Position numbers and translations under genes: made by a program
Notes under the pieces: model-generated
Databases searched by the model: none
What the model saw: only the letters and a program-made list of their open reading frames with translations
Told to the model about the DNA's origin: nothing
Shown here: positions 46,870-58,807 of the stretch, piece by piece
Layout: every line of letters starts with the position of its first letter
Position numbering within the stretch: the first letter of the stretch is position 1
Source of the DNA: Elephas maximus indicus
Lineage: Eukaryota > Chordata > Mammalia > Proboscidea > Elephantidae
NCBI RefSeq assembly: GCF_024166365.1
Contig: NC_064841.1
Location: 27,954,001-28,018,000, forward strand
Direction: 5' to 3'
DNA: 64,000 nucleotides

Positions 46870-49800
46870 ACTTAAGTCAGAAAGAATTAAAACATTTATT
46901 GGGCATAAATATATTACATATACACTACAGATACAGTTAGGTATTACATATAGCATTGTATTTGCAAAATCTATACATTAAAATTGATATGGCAGTTTTA
47001 ATACAATGTGTATGAAAGTCTAAAATTTACAATACAGGAAAACATATGATTATTTTTTTTTTTTCTCCTAGAGTTGAAAAGCTTGGAATGTATGTCCAAC
47101 AGTGAGGTAAAACATTTTGTTTTTCAATTTAAAGAATTGTGCAAGGATAACATTCAAAACACATTCAATTAGGGCACTTTTCAATTTTGACAGGAATACT
47201 GAATTACTGTAGCCAACAAAACAAGGTTAGAAAATGCCAACATTTCAAGTTGATAAGAACAAGGCATATAATAAGAAAAAAAAATATTTTAAGAAAGTTT
47301 TCTTTTTAAACCATTTCTTTGAGGACAAGGGCCATTTGCTTCACGGGACTGGGATTTCTTGTGCCAGGGATGTATCTGACAGACAGAAGAGTCAGAGCCA
47401 TCAGAAAGCCATTCACTCATTCCTACTTCCTGCAAAGGGGTAAAGAAACAAGGTTACTATAACACTTTATTTTATTGTTCCTGTGTAATGGCAATATATA
47501 TAGTTATACATCAATATCACATATACATATTCGTGATAGAACACAGTGCCATATAGAATAATAATTTCCTGACTGAGGGGTTATAACGAATACCAAACAA
47601 TGGAGAGCAATAAAATAAAGTGCCGTCAGCTTGTATTTCAAACACTTCAGCTTTCTGGTGGTTCAACGGATAGTATGAAAGCTCAAAACAATCAAATTTT
47701 CCTAACAACTTTGGCCTAATTTCATTTTCAAGAAGACAACCAATTCAGAGAACTTCTTTATAGCAGCAGTTCTGAAGTGTACCAAAAAGGGATGTTTCTC
47801 TTTGTGAACAGTAGGGTTTTTGTACTCAGTTGAATCTTCATTGCTTAAAAAATACCTTCTTCTCTAAATATCTGCATGAAATCGTCTCAGAAAATGCAGA
47901 TGCAATGTCAGAGTGGATCACATCACACATTTATGTAAATAGAGGGATACGTTTTGAAAGGCCAGAACTTTGGCAAAAATATATTACCTTGATGTCATTA
48001 GTTTGCAAGGCTAATTAAACTGATTATTATAGTCAATAACAAAATACAGAACTCTCTAGTATTTACTACATCAATATAGGCACACAGAATAATTCATTGA
48101 TCTTACCACTACCTTTCAAGAGATGATTATGGTTTTTTGGGTACATGTAAACGTTTCAATCACTGATAATGGATTTTTTTTTTTCTTTTGGCATTTAATG
48201 CACTAGATGCTCTTACCCTTAAAAATGCAAGAAAATGTCAGAAGATTAATAATACTACAGATGTTGCCAAGGAACAAGAGTGACCTAGAATTACAAAAGT
48301 ATAAAACACACGCACAAAAAATAACATGCTACAAGGGAAAATTAGTACATAAGTACATTTTAAAATTTTTACAATAAATAAAGATTGCACTGTAATTGGC
48401 ATTTAAAGTACTGTATGCAGAATATAGTATAAATAAACCAAAAACAAAATAATGTTGGTTTCCCCATGACTTTGGTATGGGAATATTATAAGCTAGTACA
48501 GGATACTGCATCTTAGACAACACAGACCAAGCACAAAGTAGCTATGATTGAGAAAAACCAAGTAGCAAAAATATACAAAAACAGAAGCAGGGGGGATACA
48601 CTGTGTCTGTTGCACCCTTTTGGAATATATTTGCACCTCCAACTCTTAAATGTCCCTGAGGTACTCGAACATTATGGACTTCATATAAATAATCCAATGA
48701 CTTTGGGTTAAAATTGATTATCTCATGACTCAAAATAAACATGCAAGAGTAACACTTTGCACTCCAATAGCACCTGTTGATCAAGGATCTCAAAGCACTT
48801 ACAAACATTAGAATCCCCATTTTATTTTATTTTTAATGCATGGGAAAACTGAGGCACAGAGGTAAAGGTGACATGTTTCGGTCACGCAGCAAGTTAGTGA
48901 CAGATCCAGGGAGAGAATCTCGGCTTCTTGACCCCCAAACACCCTGTGCTTACCGCCAAATACCATTGCTCTCCATACACGGCCAGGTCAACCCCACAGA
49001 AATAGGAACTACAAATTTAGAGGACTCGCTTTTGGGCTTTCTCAATTTTTATCTGCTATTAGATTAGTATTATGTGCACTGAATTAAGGTACTGAAATTC
49101 AATCACTTCATTGATACCTCAAAGAACAGCCTAAAGGCAAATCTTTCAAAAATAATGAGCTGACACGTTACAAGATTGCTCACAATTAGTGTAAATCATG
49201 GACAATGGGCAGAGGCACTAAACTGTCACCAGTTCTCATCATATAATTCTGGTCAAACATAACAGAATATAATTACTCTAGTGATTAGATTAGAAGCACG
49301 TAGTTATATACAAAGACAAACAAACACGTTAAAGCAGCTTTTAAAATAGCTGAACAAGGAAACAACTAACTATTGCACAATGCCCTCGTAAAGTTACTGC
49401 TATGAATCGACGTGGTAAAAATCTACAATGCTCCACAATTTATAGGTGCATTTTGGTTACTTGATTTTGTATACAGGCAGCTCATAGTGTTAAAATCATA
49501 AGAAATACAGATTATTAAAACATTTTCAATTGAAGTACACATTTTGATTTAAACGAGCTAAACACAGTTAAGTAATTGAGTAACAAAATGGAACCCGTTT
49601 AGGGAAGCCCATCTTAGTGCACACAGCTTCTGTACGGTGGTGGTGTGCGGTGCTCCTCTGACATCACTGAAACCCTAGCCCTGTAACTACACACACTGTG
49701 ATTCCTGTTTACACATATAGATGTTCAAGACACAAGTGACAGGTGAATATAAATTACTAAACTGTAACGTTAAAAAAAAAAAAAAATCAAAGGCTTGCAA

Positions 49801-50107
49801 AAGACATCAGTAAGAACAGAATAAAGGCAAATCTATAAATTTAAAAGAAAATATAAGAAAGCTAGCTTTTGGTATCTGGTTTCCTTTTTTTTTTTTTTTT
49901 AAATCCAGTTTAACCTCTTCCTAGTTTTGCATTTCAAAAAGGTGCACCAAAACACTGATATTTTTTTTTCTAGCTAAATCTGTAAAACAAGAGAAGTATA
50001 TAAATCAAAGAACAAAAAGACTTAAAAAAAGGGAGTATCTGAATAAATGTGTGTATTAAAATGTGTAGCATCAATTAAATTCATACCTCTAGTTCTGTTG
50101 GGTGTGT
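46870..50107 (-). other. FNDC3B: FNDC3B 3' UTR (extent inferred)
   Basis: The AT-rich stretch after the stop codon is free of young repeats for about 3.2 kb and holds one MIR (about 48770-48960). Minus-strand AATAAA signals occur as an overlapping pair at 47466-47476 and singly at 46895-46900, 46779-46784 and 46381-46386. The one at 46895 is followed within 35-50 bases by a GTT-rich stretch, a plausible downstream element, so I drew the end near 46870. A Pumilio-type motif TGTATATA lies at 49305-49312 on the minus strand. The true end cannot be fixed without transcript data. Confidence 0.55.
48770..48960 (-). repeat. MIR SINE in the FNDC3B 3' UTR
   Basis: Reverse MIR order on plus: 'ctcaaagcacttacaaac', 'ggaaaactgaggcacagagg' and 'ttagtgacagatccaggg'. 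Its sense strand is the same as that of FNDC3B. Confidence 0.8.
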
Positions 50108-50419
50108 TTACTTCATTAAGAAGTACTGTAATATAAAGGCAAATAAAATGGACAAAGTTGCAAAGCCAACCACAATGAGGGCTGCAAACTGTTCATCAGT
50201 AGGCATCATGCTCTTCATTTTGGGGTCATCTAAGCTCCCCATGTCCCCTGTAAGCATGACCTCACTTCGTTGTAGTACGAAAGCCGCAGAAGGGCTGAAA
50301 GCTCCGCTTAGCTCCTGAGAGGTGTCTAAACAGCGACGACACGCACACACGCGGAACCTGTAGTCCGTGTTGGTCTGGAGGCCTGAGATTTGGAATGTGG
50401 CTTCTTCTCCCTTGTACAC
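50108..50419 (-). CDS. FNDC3B: FNDC3B last coding exon
   Basis: FNDC3B is a fibronectin type III repeat protein anchored by a single C-terminal membrane segment, associated with ER membranes and linked to adipogenesis and tumour growth. The exon codes for 103 residues and a TAA stop (50108-50110). It opens VYKGEEATFQISGLQ and contains YRFRVCACRRCLDTSQ, the closing strands of the last FN3 domain (about residues 1-35). A loop with MKSMMPTDEQF follows, then a hydrophobic span (about residues 78-101) and the tail ...QYFLMK. The first codon is GTG (Val), not a start. It follows a pyrimidine-rich tract and an AG acceptor at 50420-50421, with the intron in phase 0. The paralogue FNDC3A has a different tail, so I favour FNDC3B. 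Confidence 0.92.
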   Translation of the reverse strand: MYKGEEATFQISGLQTNTDYRFRVCACRRCLDTSQELSGAFSPSAAFVLQRSEVMLTGDMGSLDDPKMKSMMPTDEQFAALIVVGFATLSILFAFILQYFLMK

Positions 50420-50789
50420 CTTCAGGAAAAGGAAAAGTCCTGGTCAATTCATTTATAACAAAACTGTAGTCTCTAATGTAATAACCATATAACACTGGGG
50501 CCTTGTGGACATTGGCTTGGTTTTAAAAGGTATTCCAACCTACTTTGAATAAAACATGATATAAAAGTGACTCTAACTTTGACAGAAGAGAGAAGGCACG
50601 GGCTAGTAATGCAGCTGGCATTTTAAGTAATAAAGATGAATCTAACTGAATTTTAATAACAACTTAGGCTACTATATCAGAAAATGATATACTACTTACC
50701 AAGGACTCTGTTTTTGGTCCCCAGAACAAGTCAACATTAAAAAAATGGAAGTATAATGAACATAACAATAATATGCAAAGTTTCTAACT

Positions 50790-51325
50790 GGATGATTTTT
50801 GACAATTGAATATGCCATGTAATACTGTCCAATCAAGATACCATACCTCCCACCCTGTAGATTAGTTTTGCCTATTCTTTTAAAATTTCAGATAAACGAA
50901 TTATACAGTATGCATCATTTTGTGCTGATGAAATTCATCCATGTTGCTGAGTGATTCAGAAGTTTGTTCCTTTTACTGCTCAGTAGCGTTCCAGTATATG
51001 ACTATAGCTCAGTTTATTCATTTTCCTTTTGATGAGCATCTTGGTTTTTTCTAGTTCAGAGGTCTCATACAATGATGAGTGCTATGAACATTCTTGTACA
51101 AATCTTTGAGGACCTAAGTTTTTATTTTTCTTGGATAAACACTTAGGAGAAGTGCTGGGTCACAGGGTAGGCTTACATCCAACTTTGTGAAATAGTTTTC
51201 CCAAGTGATTCTATCATTTTTTGCACTTCCATCAGTGAAGTGTGAGAGTTCCAACTGCTCCACATTCTCACCAACGTTTGTCATTGTCAGTCTTCTATAT
51301 TTTAGCTATCTTTTATATTTTAGCT
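50790..51325 (-). repeat. Old L1 3' region
   Basis: Reverse L1 3' UTR order: 'tgatgaaattcatccatg', 'ttcattttccttttgatg', 'agtgctgggtcacagggtag' and 'ccacattctcaccaacg'. RTE copy F follows directly. Confidence 0.75.
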
Positions 51326-54030
51326 ATAATATGACTATTATTCAAATTTATGCACCAACCACTAATGCCAAAGATGAAGAAACTAAAGATTTGACCAGCT
51401 TCTGCTGTCTGAAATTGATCAAACATGCAATCAAGATGCATTGGTAGTTATTGGTGAATGGAATGTAAAAGCTGTAAACAAAGAAGAAGGATTGGTAGGT
51501 AGAAAATAAGACCTTGGAGGCAGAAATGACACCAGAGATCACATGACAGAATTTTGCAAGACCAACGACTTCTTCACTACAAATACTATTTTTCATCAAC
51601 ATAAATGGCAACTAGGCACGTGGACCTTGCCAGATGGAATATATAGGAATCAAATCGACTACATCTGTGGAAAGAGATGATGGAGAAGCTCAATATCATC
51701 AGTCAGAACAAGGCCAGGGGCCGACTGGAACAGACCATCAATTGCTCATATGCAAGTCCAATTTGAAGCTCAAGAAAATTAAAACAAGTTCCTGAGAGCC
51801 AAAGTACAACCCTGAGTACGTCACACCTGAATTTAGAGACTGTCTCAAGAAAAGATTTGACACACTGAATACTAATGATGGAAGACCAGATGAGTTGTGG
51901 GGTGACATCAAGGACATCATACATCAAAAAAGCAAGAGGTCATTAAAAAGACAAAAAATAAACCAAAACCAAACCCACTGCCATTGAGTCAGTTAAGACC
52001 CAGCGACCCTATAGGACAGGGTAGAACTGCCCCATAGAGTTTCCAAGGAGCACCCGGTAGATTTGAACTGCAGACATTTTGGTTAGCACCCATAATTCTT
52101 AACCACAACACCACCAGGGTTTCCATTAAAAAGACAGGAAAGAAAAAAGAAAAAAAAAAACCAAAATGAATGTCAGAAGAGACTCTGAAACATGCCTTTT
52201 GAATGTAGGGCAGCTAAAGCGAAAGGAAGAAATGATGAACTAAAAGAGCTGAAACAAAGATTTCGAAGGACAGCTTGAGAAGACAAAGTATTATAATGAA
52301 ATGTCAAGCAACTGGAGATAGAAAACCAAAAGGGAAGAACATGCTTGGCATTTCTCAAGCTGAAAAGAACAGAAGCAAAAATTCAGGCCTCGAGTCTCAA
52401 TACTGAAGGATTCTATGGGCAAAATATTAAACAACGCAGGAAGCATCAAAGGAAGACGGAAGGAATACAGAGTCACTATACCAAAAAGAATTGGTCAATG
52501 TTCAACCATTTTATGTGGTACTATATAATCAAGAACCAGTGGTACCAGGGGAAGAAGTCCAAGCTACACAGAAGGCATTGGTGAAAAACAAGGTTCAAGG
52601 AATGGATGGAATACCAATTGAGATGTTTCAATAAACGGATGCAGTGCTGGAGGTGCTCACTTGTTTATGCCAAGAAATTTGGAAGACAGCTACCTGACCA
52701 ATCAACTGAACAGGTCCATATCTGTGCCCATTCCAAAGAAAGGTGATCCAACAATGTGGAAATTATCAAACAATATCATTAATATCACACACAAGTAAAA
52801 TTTTGCTGAAGATCATTAAAAAATGGTTGTAGCAGTACATTGACAGGGAACTGCCAGAAATTCAAGCCAGACTCAGAAGAAGATATGGAAGGAGGGATAT
52901 CACTGCTGACATCAGATGGATCTTGGCTGAAAGCAGATAATACCAGAAAGGTGTTTACCTGTGTTTTATTGACTATGCAAAGACATTCGACTGTGTGGAT
53001 CATAACAAATTATGAATAACATTACAAAGAATGGGAATTCCAGAACACTTAATCGTGCTCATGCAGAACCTGTACATAGACCAAGAGGCGGCTGTTCGAA
53101 CAGAACAAAGTGATACTGCATTGTTTAAAATCAGGAAATGTGTGCATCAGGGTTGTATCCTTTAACTATACTTATTCAGTCTGTATGCTGAACAAATATC
53201 TGAAAAGGGGGGCTATATGAAGAAGAATGCAGCATCAGGATTGCAGAAAGACTCATTAACAACCTGTGACATGCAGATGATATGCTTGCTGAAAGTGAAG
53301 AGGACTTGAAACACTTAGTGATGAAGACCAAAGACTACACCCTTCAGTATGGATTATACCTCAACTTAAAGAAAACAAAAATCCTCCCAACTGGACCAAT
53401 AAGCAACATCATAATAGATAAATGGAAAAATACTGATATTGTCAAGGATTTCATTTTACTTGGATCCACAATCAACACCCGTGGAATCTATAGTCAAGAA
53501 ATCACACAACATACTGCAATGGGCAAATCTTCTGCAAAAGACCTTTTTAAAGTGTTAAAAAGCAAAGATATCACTTTGAGGACTAAGGTGTGCCTGACCC
53601 AAGCCATGATATTTTCAACTGCCTCATATGCATGTGAAAGCTCGACGATGAATAAAGAAGACCAAAGAAGAACTGATGCCCTTTAATTATGCTGTTGGTG
53701 AAGACTACTGAATATATCATGGACTGCCAGAAGAACGAACAAATGTGTCTTGCAAGTACAACGTGAATGCTCCCTTAGAAAGGAGGATGGCGAGACTTCA
53801 TCTCATGTACTTTGGGCATGTTATCAGGAGGGACCAGTTCCTGGAGAAGGACATCATACTTGGTAAAGTAGAGGGTCAACAAGGGAGAGGAAGACCCTCA
53901 ATGAGATGGACTGACACAGTGGCTGCAACAATGTGCTCAAATATAGCAACAATTGTGAGGATGGTGCAGGACCAGGCAGTGTTTCATTCCGTTGTACATA
54001 ATGGGCATGAAACCTAAGAACAACATAAGA
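51326..54030 (+). mobile_element. RTE LINE copy F, with a SINE in it
   Basis: A 5'-truncated RTE starting in the endonuclease (IIQIYAPTTNAKDEET). It runs through the linker, the FIDYAKTFDCVDHNKL block near 52970 and a damaged active site near 53270 (HADD followed by a small deletion). The C-terminal HLMYFGHVIRRDQ is near 53790. Its tail is eroded: the shared GGGTCGCTATGAGTC block is missing and it ends near CCTAAGAACAACA. It carries many stops and frameshifts. A SINE sits at 51954-52123. Confidence 0.85.
51954..52123 (-). mobile_element. AfroSINE inside RTE copy F
   Basis: A complete minus-strand copy with perfect 13-bp target duplication CATTAAAAAGACA at 51941-51953 and 52124-52136. The head on its own strand is GGAAACCCTGGTGGTGTTG. 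Confidence 0.95.
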
Positions 54031-54855
54031 GGCTACATAAGAACAACATTTTTCTTGAGTGTTTGTTCTCCGTATGACCAACCTGCTTTCCTCTGTTAAG
54101 GAACTGGGATGCTTTCTTCCCCATTGTTAATGCTAATATAACAACCACGAGGCTAGGACTTAAAAACTACCAGTTTATTTAGACAGAAACTGTCACCCTT
54201 TGAGTTGACTAAAGCTAACAGGAGTTTTCAAGAGGGAGGGGGTGGGGAGGTGTGCCTCTCCCAAGACTGTTTCATCAAAGTGATATTGATCCTCAAAAAT
54301 CTTATAGAAAATGGTAATCAGGTTAAAATTACATAGAAATTTATAGTTATATTAAATTTAATGAACGAACACAAGATAAAACCAGTTGGAACTAACCCAC
54401 ATCAATAAGAGATTTGACTGATGTGTAATTAAAAAAGAAAATTTAATTGAGCCCTTTCTATATGATGGCACTGAGTTTGTAATTACAAAATGCTTAGAAC
54501 ATGCCTGGTATATAGTAATTGCAAAGAAAGAGTTTGTTGTTATTACTATTTAGAACTTAGAAAAATCCAAAATATTCTCTTAAAACACAGTGATTAAAAG
54601 CAATAGATATGGGCATTTTCAATCTAGATGCATAGTAATAATCCTAAGTCGAACTGACAGGCCACTTTTATAAAGCTGTCAATTTTGCCCATTAATACAA
54701 ATCCTCTAGGAAAGAAAATTTCTAAAAATCTCAGCTATAGAGAGTTGCTGAGAATCTACAAACATTTCTACCTGTTTCTAAAATCCAGTGTGCAAAGTTC
54801 TACCAAGAAGCAGAACATTCTACCAGTGAACACAAAGGCACTGTCCACGCATTCC
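54031..54855. other. Non-coding, nothing recognised
   Basis: AT-rich intronic sequence without a recognisable element. Confidence 0.5.
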
Positions 54856-55051
54856 CAAATTCACTGCTGTTGAGTCAACTCTGACTCATTACAACCTTAA
54901 AGGACACAACAGAACTGTCCCATAGGGTTTCCAAGGCTATAATCTTTAAGAAGTAGACCGCCACACCTTTCTCCCACAGAGCGATTGGTAGGTTCCAACC
55001 GCTGACCTTTTGGTAGCAGTCAAGTGCTTAACCACTGTACCACCAGGGCTC
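54856..55051 (-). mobile_element. AfroSINE, long subtype
   Basis: A minus-strand copy with long core (TATAATCTTTAAGAAGTAGA on plus), B-box-like GGTTCCAACCGC and head GAGCCCTGGTGGTACAG on its own strand. Confidence 0.9.
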
Positions 55052-55139
55052 ATCTCCACAAGTTTATTGATGGGCAATTTGAAAGACAGCAAAGGAATCT
55101 TAGAGTATAAAAAGGGGGCCAGGCTTCCAAAGTTCACCT

Positions 55140-55710
55140 GATAGCCTTTTATTTTTGTTGCGGTTGTCTGGAATATACACAGCAGAAAATACACCAATTC
55201 AACAGTTTCTATGCGTACAATTCAGTGACACTGATTACATTCTTATAAGTCTGCAACCATTCTCACCCTCCTTTTCTGAGTTGTTCCTCCCACATTAACA
55301 TAAAAGTACTGCCCTCTCAGTTTCCTATCTAATCTTTTGAGTTGCTGCTTTTCATTTGATTCCATATAAAACCAAAAAACCCGAACCCGTTGCCATTGAG
55401 TTGATTCTGACTCATAGCAACCCTATGGAACAGAGCAGAACTGCCCCATACAGTTTCCAAGGAGTGGCTGGTGGATTCAAACTGCCAACCTTTTGGTTAG
55501 CAGCCATAGCTCTTAACTTCCACGCCACCAGGGTTTCCTTGATCCCATATAGACAGATCTTAAAACAGCATAATGCTCAAGGAAGACATTCTTTACTGGT
55601 TAAGCTAAACTACTGCTTGGTTTTAAAAAGACTTCAGGGGATATTTTTGGTTTAAGGTTTAAAGACTGTCTTAGAGCAATAGTTTCAAGGGTTCACCCAG
55701 TCAACCTTTT
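55140..55710 (-). repeat. L1/HAL1-like fragment, interrupted by a SINE
   Basis: The order 'cagaaaatacaccaattc', 'gtacaattcagtgacactg', 'tgcaaccattctcaccctcc', then after the SINE 'ataatgctcaaggaagac' and 'ttttggtttaaggtttaaag', fits an L1-derived repeat in reverse. The family is not certain. Confidence 0.5.
55369..55538 (-). mobile_element. AfroSINE
   Basis: A complete minus-strand copy. A 13-bp target duplication with one mismatch is present: TTGATTCCATATA at 55356-55368 and TTGATCCCATATA at 55539-55551. Confidence 0.95.
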
Positions 55711-56623
55711 TCTTAAGATTTTCCTCTCTCATCTTCAAACTTCATAAGTACACTTAACGTGTCTTATTTTCCGTTTGCTTCTTATACTTTTCCAGGTTTA
55801 TAACTGCTTTATAATATCTTAAGCATGTTTCTCCTGGAGAGTTACCCTGTTTCTTTAAAGGCTGTGACATGTGCCTTATGAACTGCGATTACAAACAGCT
55901 GGGCTGGAGCAACTAAAAACCGAAGAGTTTTAAGAAAACCCCCGGCAGTATCAGGGGACCACACCTTTCTCATAGCTCAGTGTGGAGTCTAAATGAAGAT
56001 TTTTAAGGTGAGCATGTTGTCATGGTGATCACCCCAAGCCTGCTACTCAAGAATTGAGACTACACCACGATGGGACCATCTCTCCATGGGTCAATTTCTA
56101 ACACATATGGGTCTCAGAGGAAAACAATGGTGTACATTTCTTCTTAACAGAAGAGACCTTTTAAAGTTCTTTACTTTCTACAATCTAAAATGCTAAAGTT
56201 GGTATTTTGTGAGACAAGTCTTGGAAACTATAAGGACCATTCATGGAGAGAATGCTTTGCACCCTATGGGGGTAGTACAGCAGTTGGATAAAGCAGGTCC
56301 TTTTGAATTCTGCTATCTGGGGCTTTGGTTTCTCCATCTGCAATGTTCCAGGCATACAATTCATTCTGACACTCTATGGAAGTGATAAGTTAATGTTGGC
56401 ATGTTTATCATGTTGGAAACCAGCTGTCATCTAAGCCTTAGCTATAAAGGTTTACTGATATGCCTCTTTCATTGCTTCTTTTGGAGCCCACACCTTTTGA
56501 AATAGTCGTTTACTTTTAACAAGGGTAAAAAACTATTTAGCTGTTGGAGCTCTTTTTTTTCCCTCCGGGCAAACTAGGGAGCTGTGTCTGGTCTTATTTG
56601 GCCACTGGGAGGTAATAAACAGA
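55711..56623. other. Non-coding, nothing recognised
   Basis: Intronic sequence with no element or gene I can support. Confidence 0.5.
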
Positions 56624-56648
56624 CTTTTTAAGCACAAAAACTATATTT

Positions 56649-56768
56649 GGGAAACCCTGGTGGTGTAGTGGTTAAGTGCCTTGGCTGTTAACCAAAAGGT
56701 TGGCAGTTTGAATCCACCAGGCGCTCCTTGGAAACTCTATGGGGCAGTTCTACTCTGTCCTATAAGAT
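56649..56768 (+). mobile_element. AfroSINE lacking its 3' end
   Basis: Intact head GGGAAACCCTGGTGGTGTAG, A and B boxes (GGCAGTTTGAATCCACC) and GGGGCAGTTCTACTCTGTCC. The copy stops at CTATAAGAT, without the GGGTCGCTATGAGTC block or tail. The flanks are unusually long near-identical direct repeats: 25 bp at 56624-56648 and 24 bp at 56769-56792, both of the form CTTTTTAA(G/A)CACAAAA...CTATATTT. Confidence 0.9.
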
Positions 56769-56799
56769 CTTTTTAAACACAAAACTATATTTAGGATCC

Positions 56800-56985
56800 C
56801 AGCTTTAAATTCTTGCTCTGCCACTTACTAGATTTGTGATCTTGGGCAAGTAACTTAACAGCTTTGAGCCCTAGTTTTCTCATCTTTGAAATGGGGATAG
56901 TAACAATACCTAAGTCTTGAGGAGCAAATGAGAAAATATATGTGAAAAACACTTGTGAAAGGAATATACTGGCGATAAATTCTTT
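56800..56985 (+). repeat. MIR SINE
   Basis: Plus-strand MIR order: 'tcttgctctgccacttac', 'tgatcttgggcaagtaac', 'ctagttttctcatctttg' and 'aaatggggatagtaac'. Confidence 0.85.
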
Positions 56986-56999
56986 ATCAATTTCACTGA

Positions 57000-57090
57000 A
57001 TTTAATCCTCATGATTACTCGGTAAGGTGAGTATTGCTACTTCCATTTTAGAGATAAACTGAGGCTACAGACTGTGCCACTGAGTTCAGC
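57000..57090 (-). repeat. MIR SINE fragment
   Basis: Reverse MIR core: 'tttaatcctcatgattac', 'aaggtgagtattgctac' and 'ttttagagataaactgaggc'. It lies head-on to the previous MIR. Confidence 0.65.
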
Positions 57091-58415
57091 TCACCTGGCC
57101 TCTGACTTTGTCTTTCCATATAATCCTACTACCTCCCCTTAAAGGTATTTCCATTAAACATCTTTCAGATCACTCCATTGTGAGCCCTGCTGTCCCATAA
57201 AGAAAAGGACATCATAAACACAGTCTTTTCCTTTATGTCATGGACAGTAGCTCCCCCGAGTCTATGCCAAGCAAGGTCTTGGGAAGCATTTTTGTGATGA
57301 AGCCTCTTAATTTCTGCCATCGATCAATGACCTCATTGTAGAAAATCACTTGACAATTCCTAAAGATGTTCTAGAGACTTTCTGAAAGTGAATATAATGT
57401 ATATTTTTATTTTAAATTATTTCTATGGTTTCTAGAATTTGCATGGCTAGATCCCTCTATGAAAGGTGGCCCAAGTATATTTAATTTCCCAGAAACCCAA
57501 CTGAGAGAATCTTGAAGAGAAAATTCATGTATTAATTCCGATGGAACTTTTCAACTCTAAATCCTTAGAGTGAAGGTCTTGGAAAACGTATGAAGAAAGC
57601 AAAGAAATGCTTCTTTTCTTGTATCATTAGGCAAAAAGCTTAGCAAAAGATAAACAAATTCCTAATTGAAGGGAACTCCCTTAACAAGATCAATCAAAAG
57701 TTAGGCTTCAATTCGTAAATACTTTTTTTTTTTTTTAAAGCCATTCTTATTGCTTTAATTGGAACAGCTCTCATTTTCACAAGCACTGCCAAAACAATGT
57801 TAACATTTAGATTTTTTTTTTTTACATTTAAGATGGATTAAGTATATTCAGTTTGGGACTGTGCTCTGTTGTCTCCATATTTCCATGGCAACCAGCACAA
57901 TGACTTGAACAAAGAAGATGCTCAGCAACTGTTCTCTAATCGAGCCCTCAGGTACTCCCAGTAGATATTCTGACACCACACTGAAAAATGAGGATCAGTG
58001 CGGGAAACAAACAAACGTAAACCTCGAGCATTAAAACACACAGACACACAGAGGCAACAGAAGGAGTCTAGTACAGGCACAGCCACCACTGCAAAACAAC
58101 GAAACCATCAACAATGGCTAAGTTGTTTTCAGTGAATTGACAGAAATCATGGAGTTTCTACTGTATTTTAGAAATATCCTACAATGCTTAATTTTGAATA
58201 TGGGCCTTTTAGATTCTCTGCTAAGCAAAAAGTGAAACAACGCCCCATTTCCTGAGGATTCGGGTTGCTGAGGTTTGATAACTGACTTGTTTCTGTTGAA
58301 ATAATCACAGCCATGGAATTTACACCATTTTTTTTTTTCTTATTACCTCATTTCTCATTATACTCTTCTATAGCCTGAGAATATTATGTTTTTAAATATA
58401 TTGTCATTAAAAAGT
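57091..58415. other. Non-coding, nothing recognised
   Basis: Two T-runs (57723-57736 and about 57812-57823) and otherwise single-copy-looking intronic DNA. Confidence 0.5.
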
Positions 58416-58424
58416 ATATGTCTA

Positions 58425-58490
58425 TGTGAGAGACTGACTTGATTTGTAAACTTTCACTTAAAGCACAATAAAAATTATTAAAAATAAAAA
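58425..58490 (+). mobile_element. L1 3'-tail-only insertion (66 bp)
   Basis: Only the last bases of the lineage-specific L1: TTGTAAACTTTCACTTAAAG, then CACAATAAAAATT and an A-rich end. These correspond to the end of the 8.4-kb L1 near 15130-15160. Perfect 9-bp direct repeat ATATGTCTA at 58416-58424 and 58491-58499. Confidence 0.8.
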
Positions 58491-58499
58491 ATATGTCTA

Positions 58500-58807
58500 A
58501 GGCCTCATAGCTAAGACTCTCCTAAGAGAAGAAAAGACAGTGTTGGGGGGCAAGGGGGAGGAAAGAGACTAGCTGCATAGATCTCAGGATGCAGCGTAAA
58601 TCTAAACTATTCAGGGCAGTGTGACACTGGCACAGACAAGGACAAATTATCCAGGAGCAGGATGGAGCTGAATGATAGCCCAGTAACTAGGGCAAATGAC
58701 ATGGCCACTGTGTGAGTTCCTACAGCTACAGATTATTTGGGGTCTATGGGAGGTCAAAGCACCTAAGCAGGCCCAGGGCAGGGGACTTCTGGCAGTGGTG
58801 GATAACG
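58500..58807. other. Non-coding, nothing recognised
   Basis: A G-rich stretch (GGGGGGCAAGGGGGAGG) lies near 58544-58560. No element is recognised. Confidence 0.5.
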
